64,000 bases of DNA, from positions 310,001 to 374,000 of the forward strand of contig JASBNA010000033.1 of NCBI GenBank assembly GCA_038087015.1, read 5' to 3'. Shown piece by piece: positions 40,911 to 52,423 of this stretch (position 1 is its first letter; every line of letters begins with the position of its first letter). Below the pieces are notes generated by a model. That model was not told where the DNA came from. It did no database searches and saw only the letters and a list, made by a program, of their open reading frames with translations. Source of the stretch: Cerrena zonata. Its lineage: Eukaryota > Basidiomycota > Agaricomycetes > Polyporales > Cerrenaceae. The translations under genes were made by a program, and so were the position numbers.

Positions 40911-41839
40911 TTAGCCAATCTTTAATGATAAAGTGGAACTATGAGTCTGGTTATCAATGGCAAATTTCGCAAGTTTTTCTGTTGATTTTTCACATTAGGC
41001 AATAATGGCAACTTCCTCCTCTACTGTTCCTCTACTAATATTCCTCTACTGTTATTCCTCTACTGCTCCTCTACTGCTCCTCTACTGCTCCTCTACTACT
41101 TCCTCTACTCTAGTGTACTCTACTCTAGTATACTCTACTCTAGTGTATTCCATGTAAGATCCTACATCTAGATGTGCATCTTGTGTCTATCTAATACTCT
41201 AACGTAATTCAGCCCTGCGAGCTCCCAGTGTCTACAAGCAGAATACCGGCAGTCCATCCACACTGGTAGTCAATTGCTTGCATTGCTAGCATTGGTGTGC
41301 CTTTTGCGGCACAGTCTGCGGTTCCGTGGTTGCTAGTCCGTTCCTTTCTTTGGCTGCTTGAGCTGTTTGGGCTCCTTCGCTCTTGGGCCTCGAGTCTTGG
41401 TTCCAGTTCCTTAGCTTGTATTCGACTACTTACTCTATTAAGCTTTCATACAATGCCCTTGTAGTTCAAATATCTGAAATTCTCCTTTGTTTATGCCATT
41501 TTTGTCTGTCTATTTTTTCTATTGAGTCCTCAGCATTTGTAAACTCATAAAAAATTCATCGACATAGCAAGGATCCCTATTAATAGCTAAACGAAAAGAT
41601 CTTTCTCATCTCATTGGGTGTGTTGATACAATTCCATTAACTTCATTGGTCTCCACCATTTCTGATTGTCTCAGGCAGTGATTTTGTCGGTCTCGTCTGT
41701 CTCGTTTCGATAGTCGACTATAACATAAACAGTTTTATCTTGTTTTTTTTTTTTTTTTTTCTTCCGTTTGCTTCTTTTCCATTTGTTTTCACCATTTAAT
41801 TCTTCTTTCCACTCGTTTCCGTTTAAAATAGGTTGATAA
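40911..41839. promoter_or_regulatory. Divergent promoter Mrx19-type / SRF1-like
   Basis: 929 bp. A tandem repeat block occupies 41013-41154, followed by a GC-richer part (41210-41400) and a pyrimidine-rich leader before the ATG at 41840. No factor site or gene was seen. Confidence 0.45.
41013..41154. repeat. Tandem repeats of CTCTACT-based units
   Basis: The first part has TCCTCTACTGC-type 11-bp units (about seven, some imperfect). The second has three 15-bp units of the form TCTAGTGTACTCTAC. Both share the core CTCTACT, suggesting expansion from one seed. Confidence 0.85.
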
Positions 41840-43444
41840 ATGTCTTCTCATATCTTTCGAATGCCAGGGGGTCTCATGAATACCGGGGATAGTCAGGATA
41901 GTAATATTAATAGTGATAGTGATACCGATCCGCAAAGATATTACGGACAACAGAAGGAATTACCCAAAAATGAAATAAACGTTCGGTTAGCTCAAGATCA
42001 AGACCAATCACCTTCATCACCTTCTTCCTATCAACAACTTTCAGCAACGGGATCACCCACTCTCAATAGTCCTGGCCGGAGTAAGTTTAATAACATAGCC
42101 AGTACGGTCAATTCGAATGCAAATGCAAATGCAAATTCTAATTCCAATTCCAATACAAATTTAAGTGCTCTTTCTAATTCCAATTCATTTCATAATTCCC
42201 AATATCTGCATGCAAAACAAGGAGGGTCCCAACATGGATCTCAACATAATTATTCTCCGAGAAATGAAGATCCTTTTGATAATGCAAATGTTAGAGTTTA
42301 CAGTCATAAAGCAAATATAGTTCCTCCATATGTACTCGATCGTTTAACCGAAGCTCATTATAAGGATCAATTAGATAATACAAATGTTAATAATAACCAA
42401 TCGGATATTAATCCATCCACAAAAAAAAAATCAGCTCAAGCAGATTCACAACAGATTCCTCAACCTCCTCATACACCAGTTTCAGTTAATCGTCAAAGTT
42501 TGGCCCAATCAGATGAAGACCAACAATATCTTAGTTTTGCCAACGATGCTTTTATAAAGTCTTTGGGTAATGCTAAATGGCAAAATTTTTTATCAACAAT
42601 TCAACAGCCTACAGCTTATACTTCAGATTTAGTTAAATTTGATGAATCTTTTAATAATAAAGAAAAATTATTAAATGAGTCCTGGGGTGGGGACGATCGT
42701 CTTAAACTGGCTCTCTTGGGTTCTCCTTCAAGTGATGAAGATACTTATGTTGGAGATGAAAATGGAAGCGTTTTCACCAAAATTTTTGGTAAAAAATCAA
42801 ATAAGAAAAATTCTAAATTCGATACTGACCATCCAAAAGTTAGATCAAGAGCTGGCTATTGGATGTCTGATGAAAAAAGAAAAGATGTTTTACCAACTTT
42901 GAAAAGATTATTTGTGCAAAATCCTTTAGTACCATTATTTTTAAGAATCCTAATCATAACATTTTCAGCTTGTGCTTTGGCATTAGCCTGTACTATATTT
43001 GTTTACTCAAAACGTAAATACGATGATCAAGTAATTGAACAACAACCAAGTACAATCATGGCCATTGTGGTCCAATGTTGTGCCATTGCTTATGTTATCT
43101 ATATTTCCTATGATGAATATAGTGGGAAACCGTTGGGTTTAAGAGATCCTTTAGGTAAGATGAAATTGATCATGTTGGATCTTTTATTCATTATTTTCTC
43201 TTCAGCAAATTTATCCTTAACTTTTAATACCTTATACGATGATGAATGGGTTTGTGAAGTTGATAATACTCCAGATTTAAATTCAATTGGTATTTATTAC
43301 CCCACCGTCAATTCAATTTGTCGCAGACAACGTGCTTTGGCTTCCTTTTTGTTCTTGGTTCTTTGCTTATGGGTTCTTACGTTTACAATCAGTATCATTC
43401 GTGTTGTTGACAGGGTCAGCACCTCTTCCCCCAGATCTGATTAA
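41840..43444 (+). CDS. SRF1: Srf1-like membrane protein, putative phospholipase D regulator
   Basis: 534 residues. The first 350 residues are mostly low complexity (Ser/Asn/Gln, with an Asn/Ala/Ser repeat near 95-115). A conserved block begins about 305 and contains SRAGYWMSDEKRKDVLPTLKRLF. Four hydrophobic spans follow: about 373-395, 411-430, 447-467 and 495-517, ending in a short Ser-rich tail. This layout, with a long cytosolic N-terminus, the YWM-DEKRKD..P segment and clustered C-terminal spans, matches my recollection of Saccharomyces Srf1, which activates phospholipase D Spo14. The name is moderate confidence; a multi-span fungal membrane protein is certain. The frame is intact. Confidence 0.6.
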   Translation: MSSHIFRMPGGLMNTGDSQDSNINSDSDTDPQRYYGQQKELPKNEINVRLAQDQDQSPSSPSSYQQLSATGSPTLNSPGRSKFNNIASTVNSNANANANSNSNSNTNLSALSNSNSFHNSQYLHAKQGGSQHGSQHNYSPRNEDPFDNANVRVYSHKANIVPPYVLDRLTEAHYKDQLDNTNVNNNQSDINPSTKKKSAQADSQQIPQPPHTPVSVNRQSLAQSDEDQQYLSFANDAFIKSLGNAKWQNFLSTIQQPTAYTSDLVKFDESFNNKEKLLNESWGGDDRLKLALLGSPSSDEDTYVGDENGSVFTKIFGKKSNKKNSKFDTDHPKVRSRAGYWMSDEKRKDVLPTLKRLFVQNPLVPLFLRILIITFSACALALACTIFVYSKRKYDDQVIEQQPSTIMAIVVQCCAIAYVIYISYDEYSGKPLGLRDPLGKMKLIMLDLLFIIFSSANLSLTFNTLYDDEWVCEVDNTPDLNSIGIYYPTVNSICRRQRALASFLFLVLCLWVLTFTISIIRVVDRVSTSSPRSD

Positions 43445-44077
43445 TATACTATTTTTTTGCTTCCTTTTCTTCTTTTCTATCATTCAATTCGTACATTTCT
43501 TTATGGTGAGTGCCTTTTCTTCCCGTATAGTTAGACTTTTTGCTTTAATTCATAAACATTCCTTCTTTCAATCTAAATAATTATTAAATCAGTTACTGTA
43601 ATTGCCATGAAGTGAATTTTGCAATAAAGCAAATGACGTGTAGTTACCACAATCATTAGCATTTTTGTGAGGCAAACCAAAAACCGCTAACTGAATTTTT
43701 TTTTGAATCCAAAAACATTCACACTTCATCCCACAGAAAGACTAGTTTGAGAAGAAAGATCACTAGCTTTGTTTCCGACTTGTTTCAGAGCTTGACCAAT
43801 TAGCCTTGTGAAGTTATATCGACTGTATTGATCTAGGGATATATCGTTGATTAATCGTATAGTCGGTTTGATCTTTTAAATCAATTAGACCATTTTATTG
43901 CTTCAAATCATTCAATTGATCTTAGTATCGTTTTATCGTTTAGTTATTCAAGGCAGTAACATATAGACCTCTTCTTCAGTTCCTTTGATTCGATATAAGC
44001 GTCTGGTGACGAGTTATATCCCATAATTGATTCTTGTCCTTTCCTCAAACCTATAAGCATAATCTCCCCTTTTTAAC
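43445..44077. promoter_or_regulatory. CDC53 upstream region
   Basis: 633 bp. T-rich 3' flank of the SRF1-like gene, then the CDC53 promoter and leader. No clear element was found. Confidence 0.4.
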
Positions 44078-46456
44078 ATGTCTCAACAATCTTTCCCAAT
44101 TGCAAGTGATTTAAATGCCACTTGGAGTTTTATCCAACCTGGATTAGAATTCATTCTAGGTGCCCAAGGTGATCAAGGTGTGACTTCCAAAATGTATATG
44201 AATTGTTATACTGCTATCTATAATTATTGTACCACCAAATCACGTAATTCTCCAAATACTGGTGCTTCAAGTCATAGTATGATTGGCGGATCATCAAATA
44301 ATAGCTCTTATTCTTTGGCTGGTGCTGAAATCTATTCAAAATTGGATGATTACTTGGTTAGTTATATCTCTGGTTTAAAGAAAAGTCCCAATGAATCTTT
44401 TTTGGAATTTTATGTTAAAAAATGGACTCGTTTCACCATTGGAGCAGGCTATATGAATAACGTTTTTGATTATATGAATCGTTATTGGGTTCAAAAAGAA
44501 AGATCCGATGGTAGAAGAGATATTTTTGATGTCAACACTTTATCTTTATTAAAATGGAAATTTAATATGTTTAATAATAATGCGAACCAATTAATCAGTG
44601 AAGTACTTGAGCTCATTGAAAAACAAAGAAATAATGAAATTGTTGAAACCAATCTTATTTCTGTGGCAATTAAATCCTTGGTTTTCTTGGGTATTGATGT
44701 TCAAGATTTGAAAAAGCCTAATTTAGTTGTATATATCAAACACTTTGAACAAGATTTCTTGAACAGTACTGCTGATTACTACAGTAAAGAATCCATTAAT
44801 TTTCTTTCCCAACATAACGTGGTTGATTATATGAAAAAATGTGAAACAAGATTAGCAGAAGAAATATCAAGATCCAATAATTATTTAGAAGATCATACCA
44901 AAAAATTATTACTAGAAACATTGAATAAAGTTCTTATAAAAGACCATGCTCAAGAAATGTATAATCAATTCTTGGGATTATTAGAACAAAATGAAATAGA
45001 TCATATTCAAAGAATGTACAAATTACTATCAAGAGTTCCCTCTACTTTAACCCCTTTGGCAGATACTTTTGAAAAGTACATTAAAGAAGAAGCTGCAAAA
45101 GCAATTGAAGAGATTAAAAAATCTTCAGATAATTCTGTTGAATCAAAAACAGAAGGAAATGCTGCCGCTGGTACCGGTGCTAAAGTTACAAGAAGAGCTG
45201 CATCTGGAGCTATCAATCCAAAAACTTATATTCATACATTGGTTAATATCTATTATAAATTTAGAGAAATCATTGTTGCTGCATTCGATAAAGATCCTTT
45301 TTTCATCAAATCTTTGGATAACGCCTGTGCCCACTTTGTGAATAATAACTCTATTGCGTTACCAACTCCTAAATCCCCTTGTAAAACCCCAGACTTATTG
45401 GCTAAATATGCTGATGGTTTCTTAAAAGCTACAGGAAAAGAACAGGAAACAGCTGACATGAATGCAGATCATTTAATGGTTGTTCTTAAATTTGTTAATG
45501 ATAAAGATGCTTTTGAAGAACATTATCGTCGTTTATTGGCAAAGAGATTGATTCACAGTAACACCAAGTCCGATGAATTAGAAGAAGGTATCATACAAAG
45601 ATTACAAGATGAAAATTCTTTAGAATACACTTCTAAAATGACTAAAATGTTCCAAGATATGAAAGCATCTGGTGATTTGAAAACACATGTTAAAGACCAA
45701 TTGGGTGAGGACAATTATATTAAAGATTTTACACCATTAGTGTTGGCTCAAAGTATGTGGCCTTTCAACTATTCTGAAGATTATGAATTGAAATTAGCTC
45801 CCGAATTATTGCCTGCATTCAATAAAGTAGAGGAAGTTTATACCAAACAGCACAACGGTCGTCAACTTCAATGGCTTTGGAATCATGGTAGGAGTGAAGT
45901 TAAAGCAAACTTATCAAGAAAAGGGAAACCACCTTTTATTTTCACTGTGACAAATTCTCAATTAGTCATTTTATTAGCATTTAATAAGAAAAAATCTTAT
46001 ACTCTTAAAGAATTACATGATATCGTTGGTACTGCAAGACATACATTTGAAGCCCACTTACTACCATTTACCAAATATAAATTACTCGATCAACTGCCAC
46101 CTGAACCAGATGCCTTCACAAAAGATGATACAGTATTCACCATCGTTGATGAATATAAATCTAAAAAGCTTAAAGTAAGCTTTGTCAGTTCAATCAAAAC
46201 TGAGCAAAAACAAGAAGAAGATGATGCCAACAAAGAAATTGATGAATCTCGTAAGAATTATCTCTCTGCAAGTATCGTCAGAATCATGAAAGCAAGAAAG
46301 AAAATGAAACATAATGAATTAATGAATGATGTCTTACTTCAAGCACAATCTAGATTCCGTGCTAAAATCATTGATATAAAAAGAGTCATTGACTTTTTGA
46401 TAGAGAAGGAATACATTCGCCGTTGCGATAATGATTCTTATGAATACTTGGCTTAG
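44078..46456 (+). CDS. CDC53: Cdc53, cullin scaffold of SCF ubiquitin ligases
   Basis: 792 residues, normal cullin length. The N-terminal cullin repeats (1-370) include the Skp1/F-box binding region near MKMYMNCYTAIYNYC-like helices (the sequence here is SKMYMNCYTAIYNYC). The cullin homology domain starts about 460 with KFVNDKDAFEEHYRRLLAKRLI, the Rbx1-binding strand region. The C-terminal winged helix has IVRIMKARKKMKHNEL, where the Lys of RIMK is the Rub1/Nedd8 attachment site, and ends in the typical YEYLA. Cdc53 holds Skp1/F-box proteins and the RING protein Hrt1 together for ubiquitylation of cell-cycle regulators. The frame is intact. The U5-40K gene follows 207 bp downstream in the same direction. 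Confidence 0.95.
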   Translation: MSQQSFPIASDLNATWSFIQPGLEFILGAQGDQGVTSKMYMNCYTAIYNYCTTKSRNSPNTGASSHSMIGGSSNNSSYSLAGAEIYSKLDDYLVSYISGLKKSPNESFLEFYVKKWTRFTIGAGYMNNVFDYMNRYWVQKERSDGRRDIFDVNTLSLLKWKFNMFNNNANQLISEVLELIEKQRNNEIVETNLISVAIKSLVFLGIDVQDLKKPNLVVYIKHFEQDFLNSTADYYSKESINFLSQHNVVDYMKKCETRLAEEISRSNNYLEDHTKKLLLETLNKVLIKDHAQEMYNQFLGLLEQNEIDHIQRMYKLLSRVPSTLTPLADTFEKYIKEEAAKAIEEIKKSSDNSVESKTEGNAAAGTGAKVTRRAASGAINPKTYIHTLVNIYYKFREIIVAAFDKDPFFIKSLDNACAHFVNNNSIALPTPKSPCKTPDLLAKYADGFLKATGKEQETADMNADHLMVVLKFVNDKDAFEEHYRRLLAKRLIHSNTKSDELEEGIIQRLQDENSLEYTSKMTKMFQDMKASGDLKTHVKDQLGEDNYIKDFTPLVLAQSMWPFNYSEDYELKLAPELLPAFNKVEEVYTKQHNGRQLQWLWNHGRSEVKANLSRKGKPPFIFTVTNSQLVILLAFNKKKSYTLKELHDIVGTARHTFEAHLLPFTKYKLLDQLPPEPDAFTKDDTVFTIVDEYKSKKLKVSFVSSIKTEQKQEEDDANKEIDESRKNYLSASIVRIMKARKKMKHNELMNDVLLQAQSRFRAKIIDIKRVIDFLIEKEYIRRCDNDSYEYLA

Positions 46457-46663
46457 TTTAATACAGCATTTTAATAATTCGAGCAAACATAACTTTGTAG
46501 AAGAAGAGATATGTACATAGAATGTAGAAATCATGTTGAGGCAGATTCAATTCAGCCAAAAAAAAAAAAAAAGAAAGGGAAAAACAAAAACTACGCATCA
46601 AAATAGTTTTGCACCAAAGTATCTATAAAGAAATGAATTGAGCTTAGTGGAGCCAAAGAAAGA

Positions 46664-47677
46664 ATGTCCTTGGTCAAAAGACAGAAATTGGACTCGAATG
46701 AGAATGCATCTTTGATTAAATCTAAGGCCCTGGAAACTGCTAGCAATAATCTTTATGAAGAAGCTGTTGTACTCGAAGGTCATCAGGGAAGTGTTTTATC
46801 CTCTAAGTTCAGCAATGATGGTTCCAAAATAGTTACCGGAGGTATCGATAAAACCATTCAACTTTGGAATTTGCCCACAAGCGAAGAAGGTGATGAGCCA
46901 AACTATGGAACGTTATCAGGGCATAAGTCTGGGGTTACATCTGCAAAATGGTTGTATGATGACCTTACTGTCGTGAGTGCTAGTGCTGACACAACCATCG
47001 GATTTTGGGACGGTGAAACAGGTCAACGAATTAGAAAATGTGTTGGCCATGAATCAACCATAAATGAGGTTGATATATCAAAAGACTCGATAGCTTTAAG
47101 CGTGAGTGACGACGGTTCAGCTAGGTTATGGGATCAAAGACAAAAGACGTCCTCTGCTAAAATTTTAACTGAGTTCCCATTATTGACCGGTTCGTTCAAT
47201 AATCATGGAAGTGTAATATATTTTGGTGGGATAGACCCGACTATCAAAGCTTATGATATGAGGGTTGTCGATAAGCCACTTTGGGAATGCAGCGGTCAAT
47301 CGGACTCAATTACATCAATAACAATCAATAATGACGACTCTATTTTAGTAAGTCGTGCCATGAATGGTGATATCAGAACTTACAGTGCAAAAGATCATGT
47401 TCCTGATGGTATATCTAGAATTAGTCCTTACGTATATGACGGGGCGCCTTCAGGAAATGAGATGCAATTGATAAGGACGACTTTCAGTAATAACAACGTA
47501 TCAATAATTTCGGGGTCAGAAGATAAAACTGTAACTCAATTCGATTATAACTCGAGAAAGATTTTGAAAAAGCTTGCAGGGCACCGTGGTACAGTTTTAG
47601 ACGTGGATTATCACCCTACAGAGAATATAGTGCTTACAAGTTCCACAGACGGCCTGGTAATTGTGAGACAGATATAA
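46664..47677 (+). CDS. U5 snRNP 40-kDa WD-repeat protein (SNRNP40/Cwf17 type)
   Basis: 337 residues, seven WD repeats from about residue 38 (VVLEGHQGSVLSSKFSNDG onward) to the end. Repeat signatures include GGIDKTIQLWN, SASADTTIGFWD and SVSDDGSARLWD. The order and spacing match the spliceosomal U5-40K protein (human SNRNP40, fission yeast Cwf17/Spf38). Saccharomyces cerevisiae has no clear ortholog, so its presence suggests a fuller spliceosome than in that yeast. Codon 331 (47654-47656) is CTG, in the last repeat, at the position after DG where WD repeats prefer Ser/Thr. Reading it as Ser improves the fit and supports the CTG-Ser code. The frame is intact. It converges on the SNF2 gene, 94 bp away. 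Confidence 0.87.
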   Translation: MSLVKRQKLDSNENASLIKSKALETASNNLYEEAVVLEGHQGSVLSSKFSNDGSKIVTGGIDKTIQLWNLPTSEEGDEPNYGTLSGHKSGVTSAKWLYDDLTVVSASADTTIGFWDGETGQRIRKCVGHESTINEVDISKDSIALSVSDDGSARLWDQRQKTSSAKILTEFPLLTGSFNNHGSVIYFGGIDPTIKAYDMRVVDKPLWECSGQSDSITSITINNDDSILVSRAMNGDIRTYSAKDHVPDGISRISPYVYDGAPSGNEMQLIRTTFSNNNVSIISGSEDKTVTQFDYNSRKILKKLAGHRGTVLDVDYHPTENIVLTSSTDGLVIVRQI

Positions 47678-47771
47678 TTATTGTACAATAGATTAAACAA
47701 ATAGTTCATAAATGCATTAATAAAATAAAAATTAGAATGTATCTAAAGTCAACTTCTCTTCTTGTATCCAT

Positions 47772-50700
47772 TTAAAACCTTACTTTTTTGCGTTTAGGAA
47801 GAGCCAGATCAAGTAAAGAAACCAGCTTCTTAATCGCTTCTGGTTCTTGATCCATCTTTTCATTAACTTCACTTTTGTATCCGGCTTCGGCAAATTCAAA
47901 TAAGAATTCATCTTTATGTTTTCGTTTCGTAGTTTTGAATGCTTTAATCAGATTCAGTCTATCCAAACATTCTTTGCTGAACACATACACAATCCATTCT
48001 CTCAACAGAAGAACATTATCTTTTTTGTGGATAATATCCTTATGTTCCAATAGAGTATACTCCAGAATGTCACCCTCATCATGAAGAGGATCAAAAAAAG
48101 CATTTTTGTTTAGAGCGGGTGCAAAAAAAGGGCTATACTCAGGATCATTCTCTTCAACATCCAAAAACTTATGCTTCAAAATGAAATCTTGCATTCCAGT
48201 ATCATCAATGACGAACTTGTTTTTCTTTTCCAGTTCGTTATCTATCTCTGAGTCAGTTTCCTTTGATCTCTTTTTATATATTTCTTCTTCTAAAGTTCCT
48301 TTCAAAACCAATGTTTCAACATAGACATCTTTCGTTTGACCGATTCTATGAGCTCTTTTAATAGCCTGTGCTTCAACTGACCTATGCCAAACTGGACTGA
48401 TAAAATAAACTCTAGTGGCAGAAATGACGGTTAAGCCATGTGAAGCTAATCTCAAGTCCATTATGAGGGTAATTCCCCCATTATTCTCCGAGTCAAATCC
48501 GCCAAACTCAGCAAGATTATTAGTCCTTTCTGTCGGCGAAATGAATGTTGCGTAAAGGATATACCCAATACCCATTAATTCAAGTAACTCAGTTAGGTAG
48601 TATGCACTATCTTCAAATTCAAAAAAAACAATCGACTTAACTTTGGCCTTTTGGTGCTCCAACAACCTACTGGCTAGATAAGACAACTTAGAGGATGCGG
48701 TACCCAACAACCTCGACTCCCTTATAGACTGATATGAAGTACTTGAACCCAGGGTAGAGAATTTGTTCGTGATTTCGTCTGTCATTTTCAAGCCTTCCCC
48801 ATTAGTTCGCTTCAATTTATCTTCAGGACTAACATCATTCAGTTTTATTTGAGTTTTCCGTTTCGGAGTGGTAAGTACATTTCGTGAATTTTCATCAAGA
48901 TTATCAAGAACACTAGGTGTTTCAATAGCATTAGTAATCTGCTCAGGCATGACACTTGCACTCAAACTCTGATTCGTATCTTGCTTATTAAACTTTTCAG
49001 TATTGCGCTTTACTGTGTTTTGCCAGTAAGAGGACCAGAAGGGTTTCGCAGCAGCATCTAGCTTTTCATTCAACTTTTCTGCATCACTCATATTGAGAAA
49101 TCGATTTTTATAAAAGAACTCTTGCATGGTTTGAATATGTGGAGCACCAAAAACCCCGACATCATTTGTTCTCCCAGATGAGTCAGTTGTCTGTAAAACC
49201 CCAGTTCCGAAAGACTTGGTGAAAATATCAGGAAGTTCAGATAAGTAATAATTCATTTCGTGCAACAACGCCGAAGTTCTCCACCTAGGGTTGGATAATG
49301 CCAACCTCGAGGCTTCTAATGCTTGTTTTACCAAGCTTAAATCATAATCAGAATATATAGATTTACCATTTGCTCTTCTTTTCTTCAAAGAGTGAACACA
49401 AACATGTATCAAACCCTCCACATCTTCCTGTTGGAAACCAGTCCAATGAAAAGTAGCCCTCTGTAAATTGGTAACAAGTCTTCTTAACTGTGGTCTATTC
49501 GCGGGATGAAACATATAATCAACGTCAGTTCTTTCTGAGGATACTGCATTCACCGCCAATACTGCAGTGAAGAGATTAATTGATATCTTGTTATGATAAG
49601 ATGGCTCGAGAAATACCGCTTCATGATGTAGCTGAGGTAACTTTAAATCTTGGTCTATATCACCCAAATTATGTCTTACCATAATTTCATTTAGTAAGTT
49701 AGTCAAACTAGTTTTAGATCCGTATAAATCTTTGATGAATGGTTTTGCAATAAGGTTTTGCCATGCCTTAGGTTGGGAATAAAAAGGTTCTATCTTTAAG
49801 AAATTGGAAACTATATTGCTTAATTTTAAAAGATCTTCCTTTTCATTGAAGTCTGTTTTCACAAGGTATTTGTTTTTCTTTCCAGGTGAAGAGTTTATAT
49901 CACCTTGTTCATCGGTTTGTTCGTCTATTTGAAGTCTCGTTAATCCAGAAGTAGGTGTCCCACTTACTGCCCAACGACGCTCTGCATGGAAATTCTTGCA
50001 AAGGTCGCTTGTTTTACTTTTCGAAGATAGGGAGTGACCTTCATCAATTATTAATCGTTTCCAATACACATTGTTAAGTGGGGAGTTTCCAGTTTTAAGT
50101 TTAGAAATTTGGCTAACTAGAAGCGACGTGGAAATTATAATCAAGTCATAGTCCAAGAGTGTTTTAACATCTGAAGGGACGGATTCGATGAATGTTCCAT
50201 TAGTGTTACTCACAGATTTGTTAAAATGGTTAGATATGAACAATTTCTTGAGGTAGGTTGGCTCTATATGCTTTTTCAATTCGTTATTCCATTGATGGAA
50301 GATATTATCAGGACGATTATTAAAGTGGTATTGCAAAGATATAATGTTCTATAAATGTTACCTTCAGCTGGTGCATTAATATCCGTCTGTCTCCATCTTG
50401 TCAACGGGGCAGTCGACTTAAGGCTGAAAGCAGAAGCGTATTGAAGATTCTTCAAAGGAATTTTGAAAGATCCCGCTGATCCCAGAAGCTGTTTAACAAC
50501 TGAAGTCGGTAAATCATTTAAATAATATTTCCAAGGCAATGAACATTGATTGATAGTTTTCTTGCAAATATCAACCAACAGAGTGATCAGAGCAGGCTTT
50601 GGGGAAAACAATTCTCTTTGCTGATCGGGGTATAGCACGCTGATGTCTTCATCCGAGTCATCGTATAACAATAAGTCTTCCGGCACTGTTGAAACATCAA

Positions 50701-51832
50701 ACTTTGTAAGACAAACCAAACTTAGACAAATCAAGGTCTTACCAACCCCCATTGATTCCCCTAAGATCCCACCTCTTGGTAAGGCATAAAGTTCCGGAGA
50801 AGTATATAGACGGTAATTAAATAAATCGAAATAGTAATTGTTGAACAGATTTGGACATTTCAATTTGATCATGTTTGGAATAAGGGCTCTTTTAGGGGAT
50901 GATTCTTTCTCAAGCATTTTGGAGAGAGACTTGACTTGAAATGGATATAACTTGGACTTGACACCGTCAACTGCAACTTCTCCGGTTTCTGACTCCTTAA
51001 TGATTCTCGACAAAGTCTCTTCTGGTGTGGGCACCGTACCATAAGCTTTGGTATAATTTGCATTAAGGGCAGGAAACTCTGGAGTCATTATACTATTATA
51101 AACTTCTTGCAACCTCAATCCCAATGGCTGCGAGGCTTCTTTTGGACTAAGAAGAAATGGCTTGTTTGAAGTCCAACGATCTATATGGAAATTAGGTGAC
51201 CTTATTTTATGATTGGCCATCCGGGCGTCTGCCCCATCGAAAATAAATGATATAAGTAGCATGGGTGTTTTGCTTAGTTCCAGCAACAATATCCCATTTA
51301 AAGGAGTATTCCAACCCTCCTGGGAATAATCAATGATGTTTATGTATTGAGTCCATATTCTCTTATAGTTACTTTCTACAAACCAGTTTTTGGGAAGGCC
51401 ATCTCTCCATCGAAGTATCTGTAAAGACCCACCCACATCCGTTGGAACACCATATAGTCGAACCTTACACACAACTGTATAGTCATTGGCCTTTTGTGAT
51501 ATCCTTACTTTGAATGTTTTATAAGTTGCCATCAAATACCGAAACCTTATAAGATGTAGTAAATCGGTTGCAAGAGGGTTTAGTCTATTTTCTTTGATTG
51601 TACTGAGCAAAAAATCCAAATCTGCCCACTTCCACCCGCTCCCAAGATCACCATGACCGGACTCCAAACCGTAGAGCAGCGTTTCACCTAGTGGCAAGTC
51701 AATAAAGTTTAACGTTCCAATTGGTATGAGCTGGTTTAAATCATTGGTGAATTGATAAATTGACCGGACCAGGGAATTAGGCAAGCTCCGTTTCCGCAGT
51801 TGCGGATTAGGAGTTTTCCTTTTGGGACCCAT
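47772..51832 (-). CDS. SNF2-family DNA-dependent ATPase without a RING finger (one frameshift)
   Basis: Two frames, 51832-50276 and 50336-47772, make one protein of about 1353 residues if one C is restored in GTCCTGAT at about 50312 (probably CCC). The first frame has a long non-catalytic N-terminus, YPFQVKSLSKMLE, and Walker A in GGILGESMGVGKT (about 360-372). The second has LIIDEGHSL (motif II as DEGH), RWAVSGTPTSG (motif III), and a C-terminal helicase domain with IVFFEFEDSAYY and QAIKRAHRIGQ. RIGQ is typical of SNF2 ATPases. The insertion between lobes is large, as in the Rad5/Rad16/Irc20 group, but no C3HC4 cluster was found. It may act in DNA repair or chromatin; the exact subfamily is not identified. 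It converges with U5-40K and diverges from the ABCC gene. Confidence 0.85.
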
Positions 51833-52423
51833 CTCTTAGAATAAATCGTTTGCAATCAATCAATGGATGCAAAAGAAGGAGGATTCAATAAATTCATCGC
51901 TAAATCGAAATACTATTTTTTTTGAAAGAAAAAAAAAAAAAACCAAATTTGACTAGTGCAAAACCCGTGCCGCAAAACCTGTCAACTATGAAGCATATTC
52001 GTAAAAAGATCCAACGGTCAAACTTGGCTTGATTGCAACCAACAAGAAGAGATTGCAACCAGAGCCAAACCTTGATGGTGTTAAACCCTTTCCCAAACAG
52101 TCCATAGCCCGAGTGACTCATCAGTTTACGCACGAGAATTAAACCCGACCACCGAGCAGCGAGTGAATCATTTTACCAGGCTAATTTTAGCCCGATATCA
52201 GTTAAATCAAAGCCACGCACAATAATGGCACTGTCAAATGAGCAGCCATCGCAAATCTTTGTAGTGGGAAGCATAATCAAGTGGATCGGCTTAAAAGCAC
52301 CTTGGGAGGTTGCCTGGTTCATACGATAGCGCAGGAAAAACCCCGGAGATGAAGAAGATTTCTATTTAAGAAACCCTTTTTATCCTCGTTGATTGGATTG
52401 GGATAATTTTCACTCTCTACGAT
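51833..52423. promoter_or_regulatory. Divergent promoter SNF2 / ABCC
   Basis: 591 bp between outward-facing genes. A weak Rap1-like core (AACCCGTGCC, 51962-51971) lies 130 bp from the SNF2 ATG. The region also has repeated GATTGCAACCA-type words (52032-52065). No gene was seen. Confidence 0.4.
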
